From: Alcanivorax sp.
Lineage (GTDB): Bacteria > Pseudomonadota > Gammaproteobacteria > Pseudomonadales > Alcanivoracaceae
Assembly (NCBI RefSeq): GCF_002733835.1
Contig: NZ_NVWY01000034.1
Span: 1 to 63,364 of the forward strand
Reading direction: 5' to 3'
DNA: 63,364 nt
Positions 26,688-33,931 of the stretch are shown one piece after another (the stretch's first letter is position 1; each line of letters begins with the position of its first letter). The notes under the pieces were generated by a model that had not been told where the DNA came from, searched no databases, and worked only from the letters and a program-made list of their open reading frames with translations. The translations under genes were made by a program, and so were the position numbers.

Positions 26688-27071
26688 ATGTGGAAGCACG
26701 TAATTGTATCTAGCATCCAATCAGCCTTCGTAGGGGCTCTGTTTCTAATAATCGTTAGCCTGCCCTCCTTTGGCGGGGCCGCAACTTTTTTTGGTCTCAT
26801 TACTTTCCCTATAGCTTTTGCTGTTTGCCTATTGTTGGCATACCCATTAATTCGCTTGTGGCAGTTTTATTCTTGGTCAAACTGGTTGAGCTTTTTCGTC
26901 TATACCGTGGGAGGCTTTGTTGTAGGCTTATTTACTCCTGTAGTTATGTTTGGTGTTTCGTGTACAGCATTTAGCTTTCAGTCCATTGCTTTTCTTAGTA
27001 TTTATGGTGGGGTGGGGCTTGTTTGTTCGGTGTCAGCTTGGAGCTACGTGCATAGAAATGTTGCCTTATAA
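26688..27071 (+). CDS. Cassette 3 protein: small four-helix membrane protein
   Basis: The 127-residue protein has about four hydrophobic segments (VGALFLIIVSLPSFGG, ITFPIAFAVCLLLAYPL, FFVYTVGGFVVGLFTPVVMF, FLSIYGGVGLVCSVSAW). I see no recognisable motif. The ATG at 26688 is preferred; a TTG at 26682 overlaps attC2. The stop codon overlaps the R'' core of attC3. Confidence 0.75.
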   Translation: MWKHVIVSSIQSAFVGALFLIIVSLPSFGGAATFFGLITFPIAFAVCLLLAYPLIRLWQFYSWSNWLSFFVYTVGGFVVGLFTPVVMFGVSCTAFSFQSIAFLSIYGGVGLVCSVSAWSYVHRNVAL

Positions 27072-27164
27072 AAAGCTGCTCAAATTCGTTCCGGGCGCAA
27101 AAAGCGCGCCCTCCACCTGACAGCCTGCACTGCGTTTCGGCTGCCGTTTAGCAAAGCGTTATAC
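27063..27164 (+). other. attC3 recombination site
   Basis: The 102-bp site has R'' GCCTTAT (27063, lacking the AAC triplet) and R' GTTATAC (27158). Internal dyads include GGGCGC/GCGCCC. It is the longest and least canonical site. Confidence 0.82.
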
Positions 27165-27191
27165 GTTCTCATAGTTCAGTTGAGGGAAATG

Positions 27192-27536
27192 ATGTCGATG
27201 TTGGAAGATCAATTAGGTGAAGCAAAATCCAGCGCGAAGAAGCATGCGGAAGCATCCGCCGAAATCATATCTTCACAGGGGTTGGCGGATGCATTGGATT
27301 ATTGCAGGGGGCAGGGCCTCGAGCCACCCCAGTGTTCTTTGACCGCTGCCTCGCAGAATGCTGAGGCTCTTAGGAGTAAGGCCAAACGGATGCTAAGTGA
27401 CGCGAAGTGGTGGGAGCGTCGATTGGAGCGAAAAGCCGTACAAGATTTTGAGATGCGTCAAAGGCAGTCCGGAGAAGCCAAGGGCCCAATTTCTGACGAA
27501 GCCTTTCAATACTACAAAGACAAGGGAAGGCGCTAG
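27192..27536 (+). CDS. Cassette 4 protein: small charged coiled protein
   Basis: The 114-residue helical, highly charged protein ends KDKGRR. A segment AKRMLSDAKWWERRLERKAV weakly recalls the KRxxxxxWWRRxLR stretch near the N-terminus of phage P2-type replication endonucleases, but no catalytic Tyr motif is present. GAGGGA at 27182-27187 precedes clustered ATGs at 27189, 27192 and 27198. Function unknown. Confidence 0.65.
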   Translation: MSMLEDQLGEAKSSAKKHAEASAEIISSQGLADALDYCRGQGLEPPQCSLTAASQNAEALRSKAKRMLSDAKWWERRLERKAVQDFEMRQRQSGEAKGPISDEAFQYYKDKGRR

Positions 27537-27539
27537 TGC

Positions 27540-27627
27540 GTATAACAATTTGGTCGAGGCGACGCCGGCACACGAGGTCGCCTGAAATTGGGCCGTCCGG
27601 GCGGCGCGCCTCACTAAGCCGTTATGT
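27540..27627 (+). other. attC4 recombination site
   Basis: The 88-bp site has R'' GTATAAC (27540) and R' GTTATGT (27621). The arms AATTTGG(TC)GAGGCGAC and GTCGCCTGAAATT give a stable internal dyad. Confidence 0.9.
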
Positions 27628-27650
27628 GTGATCAGGCTAGGTGTAGGCGG

Positions 27651-27899
27651 ATGAAGTGGTTTTCTTTTGTGGTGGGAGTTCTATGCATTATTTATGCAGG
27701 CCTCTATTTTCTAGGACTTCTTCCCGTCGGTTTTTGGCAGTCAACAATTGATGTTGTTATTGGGCGAGAGCTTGGTGCGTATTATAAAATTGTACCAGCA
27801 GAGTCGTCTGAGTATCAGGGGATAGTGGCTCTTTCCCTCGGGGTGGCTCTTATCGCTTTATCAAGGTGGAAGATTCAAAGGTGTAAAACTGATGAGTGA
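27651..27899 (+). CDS. Cassette 5 protein: small two-helix membrane protein
   Basis: The 82-residue protein has hydrophobic segments at the N-terminus (FSFVVGVLCIIYAGLYFLG) and C-terminus (IVALSLGVALIALSRW). No family is recognised. The ATG at 27651 follows GGTGTAGGCGG; an in-frame ATG at 27624 lies within attC4 and is less likely. Confidence 0.65.
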   Translation: MKWFSFVVGVLCIIYAGLYFLGLLPVGFWQSTIDVVIGRELGAYYKIVPAESSEYQGIVALSLGVALIALSRWKIQRCKTDE

Positions 27900-27917
27900 T
27901 TTCTGCGAGAGAGTTTC

Positions 27918-27924
27918 ACATAAC
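27918..27924 (+). other. attC5 half site (R'' only), truncated array end
   Basis: ACATAAC is the exact reverse complement of GTTATGT at the start of cassette 5, so this is the R'' of its attC. No matching L' and GTTRRRY core is found in the next 200 bp. The array was probably cut here. Confidence 0.75.
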
Positions 27925-28147
27925 AAGCGACTGTGATCCCAAATCAACCCTGTAGCCGACTTTATTTCATGTCATCTGCCATGGCCTCTGGTCGCGAACC
28001 ATTGCATTCAAGATCGTCATCATCTTTCGCATGCAGGCAGAGGGGCTCGGAGTCAGACTTCACATTTCACTGAGCTCCATGGCATCCTGGCATGACCCCA
28101 TGTTGTTATTGGCCCTGACCCCCTCTCTCTGCCGAAAACCACCCCTG

Positions 28148-29134
28148 TCAGCGAAACCCAAACCCCTGCACAAACGCCAGCAGGCGTTGCTCCAGCCAGT
28201 AACGTTGGCTTTTATCTCCTACAAACCCTACATGCCCGCCGTAATCACTCACTTCCAGAGTGACGGCCGGCCCCAGTTCTTCCTGGCGCGGTAGCGTCTC
28301 CGGGGTCATGAAGGGATCGTCGCGATTCTGCAGCATCAGGGTCGGGGTGCGGATCTGTAGCAGCTTGGGGCCGGCGGAGCATTGTGCGTAATAGTGGTAG
28401 GCACTACGGAAGCCGTACAGCGGCGCGATAATCTGGTCATCGTAACGCCAGAATGAGCGGATGCCGCTCATGTTCAGGCGATGCAGGCGTTTGGCTTCCG
28501 GCGGATTCACCTTGTCCAGATGGGTTTTCTGAACGGCAAAATTGCCCAGCAAGGCTTTCAGCAGGTGCTGGCGGTACAGTTTCGACAGGCCCTGATCCAG
28601 CCGATTGGCGCAGATGTCCAGCCGCAGCGGAGAGCAGACCGTGGCCACGGCGGTCAGGTCGCCATTGTCCCGGTGGGCCAGCCAGTTCAGCAGGCGGCTG
28701 CCGCCGAGGGAAACGCCAATGGCAATGCGGTGCCCGGTGGGGTTTTCATGGAACACATGCTTGATCACCGCATCCACATCGTCCACTTCCCCGGCGTGAT
28801 AGCACAGGGCGGTGTCGTTGGGTTTCTTGGCGCCCCGGCTGTTGATGGCCACGGAACGAATGCTCGCCTCGGCCAGCACCTTCTGCATGCCGCGCATGTA
28901 ATGGGAGTCGCTGCAGCCGGACAGCCCATGGAGTAACAGCACGGTGAGCTGCCCGGGGCGACTTTCCGGCCCGGCCCAGTCCAGCAGCAGATAATCACCG
29001 TCCTTCAGGTTCAGCCGTTCACTGCGGCGTTCTACCTCGGGCAGGCTACGGCCCATGGGCCCCCACAGGGTTTGCAGGTGCGGGTTGCGTAGCCATAGCG
29101 GTGGTCGAAATGCGGACCGTACGATCTCGCCCAT
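28148..29134 (-). CDS. yheT: YheT-family alpha/beta hydrolase
   Basis: The 328-residue protein has the triad of an alpha/beta hydrolase: Ser in IGVSLGGS (about residue 142), Asp in LMLQNRDDPF and His in YGGHVGF. The opening PPLWLRNPHLQTLWG is characteristic of the YheT/EMB8 group. The natural substrate is not established. It is divergent from rsmE. Confidence 0.9.
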   Translation of the reverse strand: MGEIVRSAFRPPLWLRNPHLQTLWGPMGRSLPEVERRSERLNLKDGDYLLLDWAGPESRPGQLTVLLLHGLSGCSDSHYMRGMQKVLAEASIRSVAINSRGAKKPNDTALCYHAGEVDDVDAVIKHVFHENPTGHRIAIGVSLGGSRLLNWLAHRDNGDLTAVATVCSPLRLDICANRLDQGLSKLYRQHLLKALLGNFAVQKTHLDKVNPPEAKRLHRLNMSGIRSFWRYDDQIIAPLYGFRSAYHYYAQCSAGPKLLQIRTPTLMLQNRDDPFMTPETLPRQEELGPAVTLEVSDYGGHVGFVGDKSQRYWLEQRLLAFVQGFGFR

Positions 29135-29239
29135 AGACAGGGTCTCATCCAGTGGTCAGGAAAAATCACGCCTGAGGCGCGGCGTACGTATGGTAGCCTT
29201 TTGTTTTTCCCGCTGGCAGCTATTCGTGATGGAGATTCC

Positions 29240-29962
29240 ATGCCGCGCCGTTTTTTTGATGATCAGGATTTTCACTCCGGGCAAGCCGTAGCGTTGGGCG
29301 CCAGCGCCAGCCACCACATTGGCAAGGTGTTGCGTATGGCGGTGGGCGAGGAACTGGTAGTTTTTAACGGCCGCGGGGGGGAATGGCTGGCGTGCATAAC
29401 GGCCATCAACAAAAAAGCGGTCACCATCGAGCCGCAACGCTTTGCCGATGAAGACCGCGCCGCCCCGCTGGCGGTGACGGTGGCGCTGCCGATGATCAAG
29501 GGTGAGCGTATGGATTATGCGATCCAGAAAGCCACCGAGCTGGGCGCCCGTTCCCTGGTGATTCTGGATACCTCGCGCTGCGAGGTGCGCCTTAAGGGCG
29601 AGCGGCAGGATAAAAAGCTGGGGCATTGGCAGCAGGTGGCGATCAGTGCCTGTGAGCAGTGCGGCCTGAACCGGGTGCCGCAGGTCACCGGTGTGAGGTC
29701 GCTCAAGGATTGGCTGAGCGGGGATCTGCCAGGCTTGCGACTGATTGCCCACCCGGGGAAAAATCCGTTCTCCCCCGCTGCCCTGAAAGGCGTAGCGGAA
29801 CTGGCCCTGCTCACCGGCCCGGAAGGCGGTTTTTCCGATGACGAATTGCGCGCGGCAGAGGAAAACGGTTTTGTCGCCTTTGCCCTGGGTAACCGGGTAT
29901 TGCGGGCGGAAACCGCACCGGTGGCGTTACTGGCCGCGCTGTGGGCGTGGCATGGCCGCTAG
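29240..29962 (+). CDS. rsmE: 16S rRNA (uracil-1498-N3)-methyltransferase
   Basis: This 240-residue SPOUT-fold enzyme methylates U1498 of 16S rRNA with SAM. The knot region reads LALLTGPEGGFSDDE followed by LGNRVLRAETAPVALLA, the family signature. The N-terminal PUA-like part holds SHHIGKVLRM. The start at 29240 has GGAG 9 nt upstream. Confidence 0.94.
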   Translation: MPRRFFDDQDFHSGQAVALGASASHHIGKVLRMAVGEELVVFNGRGGEWLACITAINKKAVTIEPQRFADEDRAAPLAVTVALPMIKGERMDYAIQKATELGARSLVILDTSRCEVRLKGERQDKKLGHWQQVAISACEQCGLNRVPQVTGVRSLKDWLSGDLPGLRLIAHPGKNPFSPAALKGVAELALLTGPEGGFSDDELRAAEENGFVAFALGNRVLRAETAPVALLAALWAWHGR

Positions 29963-30344
29963 GAGAAAGGGCCGGAGAGCGCGTCGTCGCACTGCCGGTG
30001 GAACATCAGGCATCGCTACAGCGCTGATTGGCGTAGCCGGGTTTGCATTGCTGCTCGGCCTTTATGCTCGCCACGACCCTCTGCTGCCCTGGCTGGCGGC
30101 AGTGTATGCCGGGCTCTCGGTGTTCACGCTGGGGTTGTATGCCTGGGATAAGCGTGCGGCGGTGCATGCCCGCTCGCGCATTCCCGAGCAAAGCCTGCAT
30201 CTGTTATCGCTGGCAGGAGGCTGGCCTGGGGGCATGTTGGCCCGCCCCCTGTTTCGCCATAAAACCCGCAAGCAACCGTTTACCGGCATTTTCTGGTGCA
30301 CGGTGCTGCTGAACATGGCAATGGTGGCTGCGTTGCTGTGGTAG
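29952..30344 (+). CDS. DUF1294 membrane protein
   Basis: The 130-residue protein has a basic N-terminus and three to four hydrophobic segments. The conserved AWDKRAA near residue 65 and LSLAGGWPGG...RHKTRKQPF-type block are characteristic of DUF1294. The function is unknown. The start at 29952 overlaps the end of rsmE by 11 bp, so it is probably translated by coupling. Confidence 0.8.
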   Translation: MAARRKGRRARRRTAGGTSGIATALIGVAGFALLLGLYARHDPLLPWLAAVYAGLSVFTLGLYAWDKRAAVHARSRIPEQSLHLLSLAGGWPGGMLARPLFRHKTRKQPFTGIFWCTVLLNMAMVAALLW

Positions 30345-30384
30345 CGGCGGGCTGTATAGACAATAACGAAAAAGGGAGAACACA

Positions 30385-30810
30385 ATGCCGTTAACCAGCC
30401 CGATAATTACACCGGTGGTGGTCCTGGTCGCCTGGTCCATGGTCATGTGGCTATGGATGTACATCACCCGCCTGCCGGCCATGAAAGCGGCCAACATGAA
30501 GCCGGACCCGAATGCCCCGCGCGGTGAACAGATGAGCACCCTGCCCGCTCGTGTGCGCTGGAAGGCGGATAACTACAATCACCTGATGGAACAGCCCACG
30601 GCGTTTTATGCCGTGGCCCTGTCGTTGGCTCTGCTTGGCCAGGGTGATGGCATCAACCTGACGTTGGCCTGGGCCTATGTGGGTATCCGCGTGGTGCATT
30701 CGTTGCTGCAGGCACTGATCAACAAGATCGAGCTGCGCTTTGTGTTGTTTGCCCTGTCGTCACTGGCCCTGATTGGGTTAACCGTGAATGCGTTGCGCGC
30801 CGTGTTCTGA
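30385..30810 (+). CDS. MAPEG-family membrane protein
   Basis: The 141-residue protein has four hydrophobic segments with the MAPEG pattern: ADNYNHLMEQPTAFY after helix 1 (glutathione-site region) and YVGIRVVHSLLQ. Members are membrane glutathione transferases or peroxidases, but the substrate is unknown here. AAAGGGAG precedes the ATG. Its stop overlaps the start of the TfoX-like gene (TGATG). Confidence 0.85.
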   Translation: MPLTSPIITPVVVLVAWSMVMWLWMYITRLPAMKAANMKPDPNAPRGEQMSTLPARVRWKADNYNHLMEQPTAFYAVALSLALLGQGDGINLTLAWAYVGIRVVHSLLQALINKIELRFVLFALSSLALIGLTVNALRAVF

Positions 30811-31145
30811 TGGCCTTTGATACTGATCTGGCGTTGCGGGTACGCGAAGGGCTGCGCACTGTCAGTGGTGCCCTACCCGATGAAAAGCGCATGTTCGGTG
30901 GCCTCTGTTTCATGATCGCCGGCAACATGTGTTGCGGCGTTTTGGGAGACCGGATGATGGCCCGAGTCGGGCCGGACGCCTACAGCACCCTGCTTGCCAA
31001 GCCAGGAGCCGGCGAGATGGATTTCACCGGCAAGCCCATGAAGGGCATGCTGATGATCGACGCCGATACGGTGGCCGATGATGCTGCCTTGCAGGACTGG
31101 TTATCTCACTGCTTTGCTTTTGTGCGTACCCTGCCACCCAAATAA
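30810..31145 (+). CDS. TfoX N-terminal domain protein
   Basis: The 111-residue protein holds only the TfoX N-terminal domain (EKRMFGGLCFMIAGNMCCGV). It lacks the C-terminal half of full TfoX/Sxy competence regulators, as do many small proteins annotated this way. It is coupled to the MAPEG gene by a one-base overlap. A role in competence is not implied. Confidence 0.8.
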   Translation: MAFDTDLALRVREGLRTVSGALPDEKRMFGGLCFMIAGNMCCGVLGDRMMARVGPDAYSTLLAKPGAGEMDFTGKPMKGMLMIDADTVADDAALQDWLSHCFAFVRTLPPK

Positions 31146-31156
31146 ATCATTCAGGA

Positions 31157-31738
31157 ATGACCATGCTGCAAATCGGGATTGTGATCTACGATGATGCCGA
31201 AGTACTGGATTTTGCCGGCCCTTTTGAAGTGTTCGCTACCGCCGCCCGGCTTTGTGATAGCCCGCCCTGGCAGGTGTCTTTGATCAGTGAAAACCCTGAG
31301 GTGATGGCGAGAGGTGGCTTGCCGGTGAAAAGTCACTTCACCTTCGCCGATCATCCGCCTCTGGATGTATTACTGGTCAGTGGAGGGGTACATACCGCTG
31401 CCATGAAAAATTCCGTGTTACTGACAGCCCTGCGCGAGGCCGGCCACGGCGCCCGCTGGGTAACGTCGGTCTGTACGGGTGCCTTTCTACTGGCAGAGGC
31501 CGGGCTGCTCACCGATCAGCGGGTAACCACCCACTGGGAAGATATCGCTGACCTGCGCCATGGTTTCCCGGCGCTGGATGTGCAGGAAAAAATCCGCTGG
31601 GTAGAGGATGGTAACCGTCTCACGTCGGCGGGTATTTCCGCCGGTATCGATATGAGCCTGCATCTGGTGGAAAGACTGCATGGCCGGGAATTGGCGGACA
31701 AGACGGCCCGGCAGATGGATTATGCCTGGCAGCGGTGA
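31157..31738 (+). CDS. DJ-1/PfpI-family protein (isonitrile hydratase-like)
   Basis: This 193-residue GATase1-like protein has a nucleophile-elbow Cys in SVCTGAFLLAEAGLL (about residue 103) and His in TTHW. This pattern is found in isonitrile hydratase (InhA) and in the N-terminal domain of GlxA-type regulators. No AraC DNA-binding domain is attached. A second ATG at 31163 has a better-spaced AGGA. The substrate is unknown. Confidence 0.82.
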   Translation: MTMLQIGIVIYDDAEVLDFAGPFEVFATAARLCDSPPWQVSLISENPEVMARGGLPVKSHFTFADHPPLDVLLVSGGVHTAAMKNSVLLTALREAGHGARWVTSVCTGAFLLAEAGLLTDQRVTTHWEDIADLRHGFPALDVQEKIRWVEDGNRLTSAGISAGIDMSLHLVERLHGRELADKTARQMDYAWQR

Positions 31739-31776
31739 TGCGTTGGCTCGCCAGCCAGGCAAAAAGATCGGGTGAC

Positions 31777-32436
31777 TTAACGATATCGCCGGCTGTACGC
31801 CCAATACACGCCGGCCAGGGAGACGGCCAGGGTGGCCGGGGCCATCAGCGCGGTGAAATGCAGCAACCGGAACAGCCAGGTACCGACCACGCCGCCACAG
31901 ATGAAGCCGCCAATCAGCAATACGAACAGCAGCAGTCGGCGGCCATTGAGGGGGATGCCGCGCAGGCGGTTGCCCAGCATGATGCCCAGGTCGGTGAAAA
32001 TCCCGGACAGGTGGGTGGTGCGGATGATGGAGCCACTGTAGGTGGTCACCATGGCGTTCTGCAGGCCGCAGGCCATGGAGGCGAGATAGATGCCGAGATC
32101 ACTGCCCTGTTGCAGAGACAGCATGGCCACAACCAGCAAAGCCGCTTCGATCAGCAATGAGAAACCGTAATGGCGGCCCAGTTTCAGGGCAGTGCTGGTG
32201 ATGAGTATGCCGCTAAGGGCGGCACCGGCGAGAAAGCTCAGCAGGGTGAGCAGCAGGTGCAGGGCCACGGACAGATCAACATCCGCCAATGCCAGGCCCA
32301 GTAGCGAGGAGGTGCCGGTAAGGTGTGATACCGATTGATGGCTGAACCCCAGCAGGCCCACCGCATTGACGCTGCCGGCGAGAAAGGCCAGCAGAAAGGC
32401 CCCGACTTCCACCCAGGGTGGTAAACGCGTCAGCAA
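31777..32436 (-). CDS. YoaK/DUF1275 membrane protein
   Basis: The 219-residue protein has six hydrophobic segments. It carries the DUF1275 features FLAGSVNAVGLLG near the N-terminus, SVSHLTGT, and ASMACGLQNAMVTTYSGSIIRTTHLSGIF in the middle. The transport substrate is unknown. It is convergent with the DJ-1/PfpI gene. Confidence 0.85.
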   Translation of the reverse strand: MLTRLPPWVEVGAFLLAFLAGSVNAVGLLGFSHQSVSHLTGTSSLLGLALADVDLSVALHLLLTLLSFLAGAALSGILITSTALKLGRHYGFSLLIEAALLVVAMLSLQQGSDLGIYLASMACGLQNAMVTTYSGSIIRTTHLSGIFTDLGIMLGNRLRGIPLNGRRLLLFVLLIGGFICGGVVGTWLFRLLHFTALMAPATLAVSLAGVYWAYSRRYR

Positions 32437-32596
32437 GGCATCCCCCCGTCTGGCCGATTATCAAAAACGGCAGTGTAGTACGGGCGGCTGACGCCAGGGC
32501 CAGAGGCTTGTGTGGCAAAAAAAATCTGGCTACTCGCCCACACTTTTTCCCAATCGTGGGATAAAAAGACGCAGAGAGACCCTTGGCGGCGCTAGC

Positions 32597-33085
32597 TCAC
32601 TTCTTCTTGTTTTTCTTTTTGCCTTTTTTTCCTGATGCTTTCTTGTCTTTTTTATCTGACTTTTTGTTTTTCTTCTTGGACTTTTTATCGCCCTTGTCCG
32701 ACTTGGGCTTGATTGGCTTCAGTGCCTTGCCCTTGCCCTTGCCCTTGCCTTTCTTGCTGCCCTTGTCTTTTTTGGGTTTGCTGGTGTCTTTGGCCGGCTT
32801 GCTGTCGGCCGCGTCGTCTTTGCCGGGGGTAACAGTTTTGGCAACTGGTTTACTTGCCGATGGTGTGACCGGGTCGAACAGCTGCAGCGCAACGGTGCGA
32901 AAGCGGCGCAGGCAATAGCGCACCTGGCCAATAGACAGGCCGGATTCATCGGCGGCCTGTTGCTGGGTGCTGCCCTTGTCCAGGGCCAGTAAGGCTTTGG
33001 CACGGGGGCCGTTGGGGGCGGGCTGATTGCTTTGGGTTTGGCAGGTCTTGCGTTGTTGTGCGGTCAGTAAGGAAGTGGTGGCCAC
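32597..33085 (-). CDS. HTH protein with lysine-rich, histone H1-like tail
   Basis: In this 162-residue protein, residues 25-70 hold a helix-turn-helix (ALLALDKGSTQQQAADESGL, then SIGQVRYCLRRFR). Residues 95-162 are almost only Lys, Gly, Ser, Asp and Pro, with KGKGKGKG and KKKNKKSDKKDKK stretches. The start is GTG 33085 with GAGGGGAC upstream. The tail recalls H1-like/AlgP-type nucleoid proteins, but the HTH at the other end differs. DNA compaction or RNA binding is an inference. The DNA of the tail is AAG/AAA-rich and could vary by slippage. Confidence 0.7.
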   Translation of the reverse strand: MATTSLLTAQQRKTCQTQSNQPAPNGPRAKALLALDKGSTQQQAADESGLSIGQVRYCLRRFRTVALQLFDPVTPSASKPVAKTVTPGKDDAADSKPAKDTSKPKKDKGSKKGKGKGKGKALKPIKPKSDKGDKKSKKKNKKSDKKDKKASGKKGKKKNKKK

Positions 33086-33201
33086 GGATTGTCCCCTCGG
33101 TGAGATTTGCGAGTTAAGCCAAAATCCCACCTTAGGGGCAAGCGCGGAGCGAGGCAAAAAAACTTTTTTACTGTAAAAAAAGTGAAATGTTGTTGCCCGG
33201 A

Positions 33202-33741
33202 TTACGCCTGCTTTTCCATCATGTCAGCTTGCAGTATTTCAATCCAGTAACCGTCCGGGTCCTTGATAAAAGCAAGGCCTTTCATTTTTCCGTCATCCGG
33301 TTTTTTGACGAACGTCACGCCCATTTTTTCGAAGCGCTCCGCTGCTGCGTAAACGTCGGGAACGGTAATGCCGATATGGCCAAAGCCCTGGGGTTCGGCG
33401 TTGCCATCGTGGTAGGAAAAGGCGGGGTCATCTTCAGTGCCCCAGTTGTGGGTCAGTTCCAGCATGGCCTCGCGGCCGAAAGTAAAGGTCAGACGTTTGG
33501 CATCGTTGCCAGGTACTTCACCGGCTTCTTCTTCGCTCAGATAGCCGAGAAAATAAAGGCTGAATTGCATCTCGGGAAAATCCAGCTTGCGCACCAGGCG
33601 CATGCCCAGCACCCGGGTGTAGAAGTCCAGGCTTGGTTTCGGATCCTTGATCCGCAACATGGTCTGGTTGAACAGGTACTCATGGGTGACCTCATCCGGG
33701 TGTTCGAACAGGCCTTCCGCTTTTTCAAAATGACGGGACAT
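33202..33741 (-). CDS. gloA: Lactoylglutathione lyase (glyoxalase I)
   Basis: This 179-residue VOC-fold enzyme converts the methylglyoxal-glutathione hemithioacetal to S-lactoylglutathione. It has the longer, eukaryote/Pseudomonas-like form with insertions ([20 protein letters not shown]). Metal ligands lie in [24 protein letters not shown] and WIEIL. It depends on glutathione supplied by gshB. Confidence 0.93.
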   Translation of the reverse strand: MSRHFEKAEGLFEHPDEVTHEYLFNQTMLRIKDPKPSLDFYTRVLGMRLVRKLDFPEMQFSLYFLGYLSEEEAGEVPGNDAKRLTFTFGREAMLELTHNWGTEDDPAFSYHDGNAEPQGFGHIGITVPDVYAAAERFEKMGVTFVKKPDDGKMKGLAFIKDPDGYWIEILQADMMEKQA

Positions 33742-33894
33742 GGGGGCTCCAGATCAGTCAGTGCATAGGGTGCTACAGACTATCGGGACGGCGGGGAGGG
33801 AATGCAACCCGGTAGCGGGTGAAAGTGCGCCCGCAATAGCTTGAAAGCAAGCCGTGCTGCAAGAATGGGTCCCGCGCGACGTTTGGTGATGGAG

Positions 33895-33922
33895 CTGAAA
33901 AAGGGGCGCTGAATGCGCCCCT
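33895..33922 (-). terminator. Rho-independent terminator of DUF1254 gene
   Basis: AAGGGGCGC (33901-33909) pairs with GCGCCCCTT (33914-33922). On the minus strand a T-run follows the stem. It lies 10 bp after the DUF1254 stop. Confidence 0.88.
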
Positions 33923-33931
33923 TTCGGATGC

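Larger units (their letters stand above)
25090..27924 (+). mobile_element. Integron gene-cassette array without integrase (CALIN)
   Basis: Five same-strand cassettes are separated by four complete attC sites, and a half site ends the array. For four of the five cassettes the 7-mer at the start is exactly the reverse complement of the 7-mer beginning its attC: GTTAATT/AATTAAC, GTTAGGC/GCCTAAC, GTTATAC/GTATAAC and GTTATGT/ACATAAC. Cassette 3 has GTAAGGC/GCCTTAT (6 of 7). This is the diagnostic geometry of cassettes inserted at G^TT. The DNA is AT-richer than both flanks. No intI gene occurs in the window. Confidence 0.92.

Noticed and set aside
27192..27536. Cassette 4 as a phage replication endonuclease
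   Set aside because: Only the AKRMLSDAKWWERRLE segment recalls that family. The protein is far too short and lacks the catalytic Tyr motif.
28098..28112. GTTATTG as the missing R' core of attC5
   Set aside because: It is about 180 bp from the R'' site, does not end in a pyrimidine, and has no L-site pairing with the sequence after 27924.
30810..31145. A competence regulator TfoX/Sxy
   Set aside because: Only the N-terminal TfoX domain is present. Such short proteins are not established as competence regulators.
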